Below, piece by piece: positions 1-5,950 of a stretch of DNA of 17,136 nucleotides. Numbering within the stretch: position 1 is the stretch's first letter; each line of letters begins with the position of its first letter. The position numbers and the translations under genes are program-made. The DNA lies in NCBI GenBank assembly GCA_023390155.1, contig JAEWDJ010000190.1:1-17136 (forward strand), given 5' to 3'. A model generated the notes under the pieces. The model did not search any database. It had not been told where the DNA came from and saw only the letters and a list, made by a program, of their open reading frames with translations. This DNA is from Actinomycetes bacterium (GTDB taxonomy: Bacteria > Actinomycetota > Actinomycetes > Actinomycetales > Microbacteriaceae).

Positions 1-1
1 C

Positions 2-103
2 ATCGCCAACACCCCGCGCCCGCGCGGCGAAGCCGAGCTCGGCTCCATTCTGAAGGCCGCCTTCACCGGCGACACTCGTCTGCTCGAATCCGCTTCCTCC
101 TGA
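2..103 (+). CDS. C-terminal end of a probable iron-containing alcohol dehydrogenase (partial)
   Basis: An open frame enters from the left edge and stops at a TGA at 101-103; only 33 residues are visible. The tail NTPRPRGEAELGSILKAAF resembles the C terminus of group III iron-containing alcohol dehydrogenases and maleylacetate reductases, which usually end with an N-P-R-P stretch followed by a helix of the form 'LxxLLxAAW'. The next gene, an aldehyde dehydrogenase of the succinate-semialdehyde type, starts 11 bases later in the same direction. A 4-hydroxybutyrate dehydrogenase or other Fe-ADH feeding its aldehyde to that enzyme would therefore make sense. The metal-binding and NAD-binding parts lie outside the window, so the family call rests on a short tail and on context. 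It could also be maleylacetate reductase or an unrelated protein. Confidence 0.45.
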   Translation: MANTPRPRGEAELGSILKAAFTGDTRLLESASS

Positions 104-114
104 AAGGCATCCTC

Positions 115-1578
115 GTGACCATGCACATGAATCCATCGGCCGCCCTCGCCGCGCCAGACAAGCTCTACATCGACGGCGCGTTCGTCGCAGCCGTTTCGGG
201 CGACACCTTCTCCGTCGTCGACCCGTCGACCGAGCAGATCATCGCGCGCGTCGCCGACGGCGATCAGCCCGAGGTCGAGGCGGCCCTCGCGGCCGCGGAG
301 CGCTCGGCCTCGTCGTGGGCCGCGACCGCTCCCCGGGCGCGGGCGGACATCCTGATGCGCGCCTTCGACTCGATGATGAGAAACCGGGAGGAGCTGGCCC
401 GGCTCATCGCGATCGAGAACGGCAAAGCGCTGCCGGACGCGCGGAGCGAGGTGGAGTACGCGGCCGAGTTCTTCCGCTGGTACGCCGAGGAGATCCCACG
501 ACTTCAGGGCAGCATCCAGCGGTCGCCGAGCGGCCGGTACAACATCCTGGCCGACTACCAGCCGGCCGGCGTCGCGGTGCTCGTGACCCCATGGAACTTT
601 CCAGCCGCGATGGCCACGCGCAAGATCGCGCCAGCCCTCGCCGCGGGATGCACCGCCATCCTCAAGCCCGCGAAGGAGACCCCGCTGACCGCGCTCGCAA
701 TCGCGCGTATCCTGCACGACGCCGGGCTGCCTGCCGGTGTGCTGAACGTTCTCACCACCTCGCGGGCCCAGACCACCGTGTCCCGGCTTCTCAGTGCCCC
801 GAGCGTGCGCGTGCTTTCCTTCACCGGGTCGACGGAGGTCGGTCGCACGCTCCTGCGGGAAGCGGCGGCGAACGTCGTGAAGCCGGCCATGGAACTCGGC
901 GGCAATGCGCCCTTCATCGTGCTCGAGGGCAGTGACATCGATGCGGCAGTCGAGGGTGCCATAGCCGCGAAGCTCCGCAACGGCGGTCAGGCGTGCACCG
1001 CGGCGAATCGCTTCTACGTCCACCGATCGCTGCACGACGAGTTCGCCGAACGGCTCGCCGCGCACTTCGCCGGCCTGCGGGTGGGCGTCGGTTACGACGA
1101 GAAGAGCGACCTCGGCCCGCTCGTCAACAGAGCGAGCGTCGACAAGGTCGCCTCTCTCGTCACCGACGCCGTCGAGCGAGGCGCGCGCGTCCTGACTCCC
1201 GACCGCCCGCTGCCGGACGCGGGGTTCTTCTATCCGCCCACGGTCCTCACCGGGGTGCGCCCCGACTCCGCGATCCTGCGCGAGGAGATCTTCGGCCCCG
1301 TGGCGGCGATCGTCGCCTTCGACGACCCCGACGAAGCCATCCGGCTCGCAAACGGCACGGAATACGGGCTGGTCTCGTACGTGTTCTCGGACGATCTCGC
1401 GGCGGGACTCGCGACGGCCAAGCGACTGGAGTCGGGAATGGTCGGGCTCAACCGCGGAGTGGTCTCCGACGCCGCTGCCCCGTTCGGCGGCGTCAAGCAG
1501 AGCGGGCTGGGACGTGAGGGCGCGCACGAGGGCATCTTGGAGTATCTCGAGCAGAAGTACATCTCGGTCGACTGGTGA
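115..1578 (+). CDS. NAD(P)-dependent aldehyde dehydrogenase, succinate-semialdehyde dehydrogenase type
   Basis: This 487-residue protein is a full-length aldehyde dehydrogenase of the GabD-like group, oxidising an aldehyde to its acid in the cytoplasm; succinate semialdehyde is the most likely substrate. The Rossmann-type cofactor domain carries TPWNFP (Asn161), the Lys184 region ILKPAKE, and the FTGSTEVG turn (about 236-243). The general base is Glu260 in MELGGNAPF, and the nucleophile is Cys294 in GGQACTAANRF. The GTG start at 115 has AAAGG at 103-107 with good spacing; ATGs at 121 and 127 are alternatives. The gene follows a probable Fe-alcohol dehydrogenase and likely shares its transcript. 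The two would run alcohol to semialdehyde to acid, as in 4-hydroxybutyrate use. The family is certain. The substrate is inferred, because related aldehyde dehydrogenases (benzaldehyde, glutarate semialdehyde) share these motifs. Confidence 0.9.
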   Translation: MTMHMNPSAALAAPDKLYIDGAFVAAVSGDTFSVVDPSTEQIIARVADGDQPEVEAALAAAERSASSWAATAPRARADILMRAFDSMMRNREELARLIAIENGKALPDARSEVEYAAEFFRWYAEEIPRLQGSIQRSPSGRYNILADYQPAGVAVLVTPWNFPAAMATRKIAPALAAGCTAILKPAKETPLTALAIARILHDAGLPAGVLNVLTTSRAQTTVSRLLSAPSVRVLSFTGSTEVGRTLLREAAANVVKPAMELGGNAPFIVLEGSDIDAAVEGAIAAKLRNGGQACTAANRFYVHRSLHDEFAERLAAHFAGLRVGVGYDEKSDLGPLVNRASVDKVASLVTDAVERGARVLTPDRPLPDAGFFYPPTVLTGVRPDSAILREEIFGPVAAIVAFDDPDEAIRLANGTEYGLVSYVFSDDLAAGLATAKRLESGMVGLNRGVVSDAAAPFGGVKQSGLGREGAHEGILEYLEQKYISVDW

Positions 1579-1604
1579 TCGCGTCCGATCTCCTGCCGCT
1601 TGCG

Positions 1605-2216
1605 TCAATCGCCTCGCTCGCCGGCAAGTCCGAACTCCCGCAGGACGGACCGCGCGTACGCCGCCGCGTCGACCCGACTCGGGGCCGGCGCGAGGCCGAG
1701 AAGGCGCCGACGGTGCGGCTCCCCGAGCAGCAGCCCGAACACCTGCTCCGCCCGGGCCGTGTCGTCCTCGGGCAGACGCTGACCGATCGCAGCGATGTAC
1801 GCCTGGGGGCCGTCCTGGTAGAAGCGTCTCGCGAGCTCCGGGAAGCGACGAGCCTCGCTGATCACCAGGCGGTGCAAACCGACTGCTTCGTCCGAGTGCA
1901 ACGCGAACACGATCGTACCGGCCAGCTCGGTCACGTCGTCCGCGCCCGAAGGCTCCCAGAGCGCCCGATCGCGCAGCCGTTCGACCGCCGCGAGGAACAG
2001 CGCGGTCCGATCGCCGTAGTAGGCATAGATCGTCCGCTTCGTCACGTGGGCTTCAGCCGCGACGTCGTCCAGTGTCACCCCCTCGAACCCACGCGCCGAG
2101 AACAGTCGTACGGCAGCGTCGAGGATCTCGTCGCGCCGTGCCGTCCGCTCACGCGCGGTCGGGCGCCCCCGCTTGCGAGCGACGGACGGGACAGCAGCTG
2201 AGATGGGCTCGGTCAT
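1605..2216 (-). CDS. TetR/AcrR family transcriptional regulator
   Basis: This 203-residue protein begins with a basic tail (RKRGRPTARERTARRDEIL) and a typical TetR N-terminal DNA-binding domain. The helix-turn-helix lies at about residues 47-67 (VTLDDVAAEAHVTKRTIYAYY). The remainder is the helical ligand and dimer domain of the AefR-like subgroup, with no recognisable ligand signature. The ATG at 2216 follows an AGGGGAC ribosome-binding site on the minus strand. It converges on the aldehyde dehydrogenase with a 26-base gap and lies 81 bases downstream of the alpha/beta hydrolase on the same strand. The hydrolase and the dead MFS exporter upstream are the natural candidates for its original regulon, since TetR-exporter pairs are common. 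Its present targets cannot be read from the sequence. Confidence 0.88.
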   Translation of the reverse strand: MTEPISAAVPSVARKRGRPTARERTARRDEILDAAVRLFSARGFEGVTLDDVAAEAHVTKRTIYAYYGDRTALFLAAVERLRDRALWEPSGADDVTELAGTIVFALHSDEAVGLHRLVISEARRFPELARRFYQDGPQAYIAAIGQRLPEDDTARAEQVFGLLLGEPHRRRLLGLAPAPSRVDAAAYARSVLREFGLAGERGD

Positions 2217-2297
2217 GTCCCCTGCATCCTCGCAGATCGCGGGCGTCTTCCGCTGATTCCCTGACGAGGCAGTTTACGCTCCACCCGATCGTCGACA

Positions 2298-3089
2298 TCA
2301 CTGAGCACGAGCATCCGCGCTCCCACCGATCAGTTCCCCGATAAGCCGGCCCAATGCGGATGGGTCGTCGGCATGGGCAAGATGGCCTTGGCCGGGCAGT
2401 ATGGTCTGCGTCGCAAGAGGGAGTAGTGCGCGTACCCGCTCGAACGCGGAGCCGTACGGCTCGACACCTCGATTGTCCTCACCGAGGATCATTTCCGCCG
2501 CGACCTTCGACCACCGAAGAGGGTCGGGCTGGAAGCCATCGAGAGCGGTCAATTCCTCGGGCAAGGGCGCCGCCAGACGAGACAGCACCGACCATGTCGG
2601 AGACTCCCTGAGGGCGGCGACCCGCTCGCGGGAGAAGAGCGAGATGTCACGGTTGATGATCTCCACACGACGATCGAGGTCGGCCGCCCGGAGCGCCGGC
2701 AGCGCCTCGCGCCCGAAGGGGGCGAGAACGGGCTCGTACGCCACGAGTTTCGTCACGCGGTCGTCGCCCGCGGCGAGTTCCAGCGCAATCGTGGCACCGT
2801 AGCTCCAGCCGACCATGATCACCGGAGATCCGAGATGATCCACCCACGCCCTCGCGTCCTCGACCTCGGTCGCCAGCGAGTACCCCTCCCCCAGCTCGCC
2901 GCTGGGAAAGCGTCCGCGCCGGTCGAGGATGAGCACCGGTTCGGGACGTTCCATAGCCGCAATAGCGGGTGCGAACGCTTCAGCGTCAGCCATGACGCCT
3001 GGTATCACCACGATCGGAGCGCCCTGGCCGCGGCGCCACAAGCCGTGCAGCAACACTCCGTTGCGCCGGATCCACAGCGGTTTCATCAT
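2298..3089 (-). CDS. alpha/beta hydrolase
   Basis: This 263-residue cytoplasmic alpha/beta-fold hydrolase starts MMKPLWIRRNG. The nucleophile elbow is GWSYG with Ser96, and the catalytic His is His246 in GQGHLAHADDP near the C terminus; an acidic residue around ILGED (211-215) may complete the triad. The oxyanion region is near VVIPGV (about 27-32). The open frame continues upstream to 3545, but residues before MMK belong to a decayed MFS transporter and not to a hydrolase. The ATG at 3089 (or 3086), preceded by a GGAGAGAGAG purine run on the minus strand, is therefore the sensible start. The length matches single-domain esterase and lactonase relatives. The substrate is unknown. It sits upstream of the TetR gene on the same strand and could share its transcript. 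Confidence 0.82.
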   Translation of the reverse strand: MMKPLWIRRNGVLLHGLWRRGQGAPIVVIPGVMADAEAFAPAIAAMERPEPVLILDRRGRFPSGELGEGYSLATEVEDARAWVDHLGSPVIMVGWSYGATIALELAAGDDRVTKLVAYEPVLAPFGREALPALRAADLDRRVEIINRDISLFSRERVAALRESPTWSVLSRLAAPLPEELTALDGFQPDPLRWSKVAAEMILGEDNRGVEPYGSAFERVRALLPLATQTILPGQGHLAHADDPSALGRLIGELIGGSADARAQ

Positions 3090-3134
3090 GCCTGGCCCAC
3101 TCTCTCTCCATCCGGAACTCACAACTCCGACGCT

Positions 3135-3508
3135 AGGAGCATTCTTCCGATGCAGCCGTCCTGACCGGTGAGGCCGACCGGGCTCGTCCGAGCGACGCGG
3201 CTCGATGGGGAGGCGAAGAGCGACGGCGACGATGAGCCCTGCCGAGACGCAGACCAGTCCGTTGACCCAGATGGCGGCCTGGATACCGGGCAGGAGCGCG
3301 AAGCCGGCCGCGCCGGTCCTGCCGCCGGCGGCCGCGGAGATTACGGCGGACATGATCGGGATGCCGAGGGTGATGCCGACCTGCTGGCTCATGGTGACCA
3401 GACCGGTGGCGAGAGCACGGCGATCGCGATCGAGCCGACCAACGCCCAGCCACGCCGAGAGCGTGAGCGCACCGGAGTCATTGGGGCGGCAGTGGGCGGA
3501 ATGGTCAT
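3135..3508 (-). pseudogene. Remnant of an MFS drug/proton antiporter with a large internal deletion
   Basis: Two pieces of one transporter can be read on the minus strand in different frames. The piece starting at an ATG at 3508 reads MTIPPTAAP, then a basic stretch and a hydrophobic start WALVGSIAIAVL, typical of an MFS N terminus and first membrane helix. The second piece, from about 3430 down to 3210, reads ATGLVTMSQQVGITLGIP and then two hydrophobic segments (GIPIMSAVISAAAG; IWVNGLVCVSAGLIVAVAL). This is the usual end of 14-helix EmrB/QacA exporters, where 'GLxxTSQQVGxxLG' is conserved. Everything between, roughly twelve helices, is missing, and the frame changes at the junction near IAVL/ATGLV. 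The C-terminal piece runs on in frame into the alpha/beta hydrolase. The gene cannot make a working transporter. The N-terminal assignment is inferred from a short stretch. Confidence 0.6.
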
Positions 3509-3574
3509 GGACTCGATCGTAGGGCCGGCCGGCAGCGCCTCCCACCGCCCTTCGGAGGGACAGCTCCCCTCCTT

Positions 3575-3596
3575 TCGGTCAGTGCACTCAGACCGA
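3575..3596. promoter_or_regulatory. Inverted repeat, candidate TetR-type operator
   Basis: TCGGTC (3575-3580) and GACCGA (3591-3596) form 6-base perfect arms around a 10-base spacer that itself contains the palindrome AGTGCACT. It lies about 70 bases upstream of the dead MFS exporter's start on the minus strand and about 80 bases upstream of the lipoprotein start on the plus strand. Size and position suit a TetR-family operator of the lost exporter. Binding by the regulator at 1605-2216 is conjecture. Confidence 0.35.
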
Positions 3597-3678
3597 TTCG
3601 ACCTGGCCCGCTACCGGTGCCAGCCGCTGTGCTGGTGGAGGTCGAACACGACCCCCACCCACGACCAGGAGGCAACCC

Positions 3679-4239
3679 ATGTTCCGTCGCGTCACTCTCG
3701 TCCCTACCGCTGCAGCCGCAGTCATCGCCGGGGCCCTCGCGCTCACCGGATGCTCCGCCGGTGCCACCACCGCCGGCGCCGGCGAACCCGCACCCACGTC
3801 ATCCGGCGCGTCCTCGGCGCCCGCCGCCGCTGCGCCGAAGGGGGCCGGCCTGAACACTCCGGTCACCGTCGGCTCGTTCGAGTTCACCGTTACCGGGGTC
3901 AAGGACGCCGGGGCCACCGTCGGGCCCTCGCCCCTCATCCAGACCGCGCAGGGCACCTACCTCCATGTCGACCTCTCCATCAAGAACGTCGGCACCAGCG
4001 GAGCCACTTTCCTCAGCAACTACGTGAAGCTTGTCGACAGCACCGGCAAGACCTTCGACGCCGACCCCACCGCCACCCTCTACGCGAGCCCGGACCAGAC
4101 CGCGTGGGTTGCCGCCATCAACCCCGGCAACAGCATCACCGGACCCGTGCTCTTCGACGTCCCCGTCGGCGCAGTCGCGACCAGCATCCAGGTCTCGGAC
4201 AACATGTTCTCGACCGGAAAGACCATCACGGTCGGCTGA
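3679..4239 (+). CDS. DUF4352-like lipoprotein
   Basis: This 186-residue protein has a lipoprotein signal peptide: basic MFRR, a hydrophobic Ala-rich core, then the lipobox LTGC with the lipidated Cys at residue 25. A low-complexity Ala/Ser/Pro/Thr linker (about 26-58) follows. The folded part, from about residue 59 (NTPVTVGSFEFTVTGV), continues through YLHVDLSIKNVG and ends in a beta-rich tail. This pattern, a beta-sandwich with 'GTYLxVxLxIKNVG', is that of DUF4352/telokin-like lipoproteins of actinobacteria, which sit on the outer face of the cytoplasmic membrane. A perfect AGGAGG at 3667-3672 supports the ATG start. No partner gene is adjacent, and the function of the family is unknown. It marks the last high-GC gene before the composition drops. 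Confidence 0.85.
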   Translation: MFRRVTLVPTAAAAVIAGALALTGCSAGATTAGAGEPAPTSSGASSAPAAAAPKGAGLNTPVTVGSFEFTVTGVKDAGATVGPSPLIQTAQGTYLHVDLSIKNVGTSGATFLSNYVKLVDSTGKTFDADPTATLYASPDQTAWVAAINPGNSITGPVLFDVPVGAVATSIQVSDNMFSTGKTITVG

Positions 4240-4250
4240 GCACACCTTTC

Positions 4251-4286
4251 GCGCGGCGGCCCTCAGCGGGAGCGGCCGCCGCCGCG
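4251..4286 (+). terminator. GC-rich hairpin after the lipoprotein gene
   Basis: GCGGCGGCC (4253-4261) pairs with GGCCGCCGC (4274-4282) around a 12-base loop, 13 bases past the lipoprotein stop. There is no clear T-tract, so it may act as a weak or factor-assisted terminator. Confidence 0.4.
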
Positions 4287-4329
4287 CTGGCCACGCTGGT
4301 GCTGCCAACGTCGTAGCAGGCGCAGTCTG

Positions 4330-4795
4330 CTCAGCCACATCTCACTTCAAGGGGTCGGTCCGACGTACCCGGTACTGACAGTTATCCGGATTATTCGGAT
4401 TACACCACTTGCCGTTACAAGCACGACCTTTCGAGGGTCAACGCCCTCATGGGTCACCCCGGCCACTGCCACCAGCCCATAACGTTTCTGTGGTGGTTCT
4501 GGGTCGCCGGCGGAAGAGCACGCAGAATCCGTTACGCATGAGAACGTTCCCCTTTGCGAGCGCCGCAAGCGCCTCCGGGGGGGGCGAAAACGCCCAATGA
4601 CCAAAGGCAGGCGCGGGCCCAGCGCTTTGGGTGACTCGACCGGCCAGCAGAGCATCGTAGAAGCGTGAGCGAAGAGCCGTACTTCGCGGTGTCGTCGGAT
4701 ACGTCTATGCTCAATTTGGACACGCGGCGCAGATCTATGCGCACAGAAACCGCGGAAACTGAGACAACTACGTAAGGGATGCAGACATCGACCAC
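4330..4795. other. Intergenic left flank of the accessory insert
   Basis: This gene-free stretch of about 470 bases spans the change from high-GC backbone to lower-GC insert, which by eye falls near 4340-4380. It holds a short inverted repeat at the shift (ATCCG 4384-4388 and CGGAT 4396-4400), small hairpins (GAGGG/CCCTC at about 4433-4448; GGGCG/CGCCC at 4582-4595) and a run of eight G at 4577-4584. The reading frames crossing it on both strands show no recognisable protein features and no ribosome-binding sites worth trusting. It presumably carries the promoter of the ATPase-protease pair. Confidence 0.5.
4683..4711 (+). promoter_or_regulatory. Candidate promoter for the ATPase-protease operon
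   Basis: TTCGCG at 4683-4688 and TATGCT at 4706-4711 are spaced by 17 bases and would start a transcript near 4718, about 78 bases before the TTG start of the ATPase. The -10 match is fair and the -35 match is weak. No other candidate in the 470-base flank looks better. Confidence 0.3.
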
Positions 4796-5950
4796 TTGTC
4801 AGAAGTTGTAAAAATCCTCGAGGGTGCACTCAGGCACAACCCGCGGCAATCGGTGGATTATGCGCTCCTGCTTGCGGAGAAGCTTGATCGCGCCGGCTCC
4901 GCTCGGCAGGCGTCACTTCTGCGTTCGGTGCTCAGCAAGGCACCAGCCCAGGCAGTTGCTAATGCCGCTTCCCGGTTGCCCATGGATGACGAGAGTCGAC
5001 TTGCGACGGTTGACATCGTCTTCCCGGACTCACAGTTGGAGGAATTGATCCTTCCCCCCTACTCCGAGCAACTAGTCCAGGACTTCCTAGCTTCAGTGCA
5101 TGCGTTCGATCAACTTCATGCGCGCGGCGTTTCGGTTTCGAATCGACTCCTGATCCACGGCCCGCCCGGGACGGGCAAGACAACAATCGCTCGCCAGGTA
5201 GCCTCGCGACTGAAGCTTCCACTGGTGACCACCCGAAGCGATACTCTCGTTTCGTCTTTGCTGGGGCAGACAAGCAAGAATATCCGCGAAGTATTTGAGT
5301 ACGCGAGCCAAGCACCCTGCGTCCTCTTCTTAGACGAATTCGACGCTCTCGCAAAGAATCGCGCGGATTCCCATGAGATAGGTGAACTGCAGCGTGTTGT
5401 TATCGCCCTGCTGCAAAACATGGATGCTCTTGGTGAGGCAACTGTTTTGGTTGCCGCCACCAATCACCCACAACTCTTGGATCCAGCCGTGTGGCGGCGT
5501 TTCCAGCACAAGATCAAGACAGAGCTGCCTGGCCTGAACGAGCGCGAGCAGTTGTGGCAAAGGCGCGTTGGAGACGTGAAGCTGGCGAGCAAGGATGCCC
5601 GCCGCCTCGCGATCGCATCTGAAGGACTGTCACCAGCTGCCATCGAATCGGCAGCGTTCGATGTGGCCCGTGATGCGATCCTCGCTGGTTTGGACACGGT
5701 GGACGTCGTGCGCGCCTTCCGGCGGCTCGCTCGGTTCGTGCGATATGAAGACTTTGACCTGTTTAACGACGAAGCGAACGAGATTCGGTTCTTGAGACAG
5801 TGGGCTCCAGACGTCTTCACCATGCGGGCGTTGGCCTCAACATTCGGAACCAGCACTCGGCGCGTCGGCATGATTCTTGGGGGAGACGACAGTGACAGCG
5901 CTGAATCCGATCCTGCTGTTGCCATACACCCGCCAGGAGCTTCGGCCTAA
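4796..5950 (+). CDS. ietA: IetA-like AAA+ ATPase of an ATPase-subtilase (IetAS) module
   Basis: This 384-residue cytoplasmic classical AAA ATPase is most like the single-ring Vps4/katanin/FtsH type. An N-terminal helical region of about 95 residues precedes the ATPase core. Walker A is GPPGTGKT (122-129), Walker B is VLFLDEF with Asp170-Glu171, sensor 1 is AATN (Asn213), and Arg224-Arg225 in VWRRFQ are the arginine-finger candidates. The usual lid helices follow. At 341-361 the tail has a helix-turn-helix-like stretch (MRALASTFGTSTRRVGMIL). The last 59 coding bases overlap the subtilase gene. In the pTiC58 pair, IetA is the antitoxin and IetS the protease toxin; the same role is inferred here. 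The start is uncertain: TTG at 4796 is the first usable codon, with an AAGGG 17 bases upstream, and GTG 4853 is an alternative. Codon use is poorer in GC than in its neighbours, which points to transfer. Confidence 0.82.
   Translation: MSEVVKILEGALRHNPRQSVDYALLLAEKLDRAGSARQASLLRSVLSKAPAQAVANAASRLPMDDESRLATVDIVFPDSQLEELILPPYSEQLVQDFLASVHAFDQLHARGVSVSNRLLIHGPPGTGKTTIARQVASRLKLPLVTTRSDTLVSSLLGQTSKNIREVFEYASQAPCVLFLDEFDALAKNRADSHEIGELQRVVIALLQNMDALGEATVLVAATNHPQLLDPAVWRRFQHKIKTELPGLNEREQLWQRRVGDVKLASKDARRLAIASEGLSPAAIESAAFDVARDAILAGLDTVDVVRAFRRLARFVRYEDFDLFNDEANEIRFLRQWAPDVFTMRALASTFGTSTRRVGMILGGDDSDSAESDPAVAIHPPGASA

Noticed and set aside
2298..3545. 415-residue MFS-hydrolase fusion protein
   Set aside because: The first part is an exporter remnant with a frame change and only two helices. 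The hydrolase has its own ATG and purine-rich site at 3089.
4384..4400. dif/Xer-type recombination site at the composition shift
   Set aside because: Arms are only 5 bases (ATCCG/CGGAT) with a 7-base spacer and no second copy at the right end; too weak to call.
4577..4584. Run of eight G as a phase-variation tract
   Set aside because: It lies about 210 bases before the ATPase start and upstream of the only promoter candidate, inside no gene; nothing links it to expression.
4347..4829. 160-codon minus-strand frame in the left flank of the insert
   Set aside because: No ribosome-binding site, no hydrophobic or domain pattern, and it runs antisense into the ATPase start.
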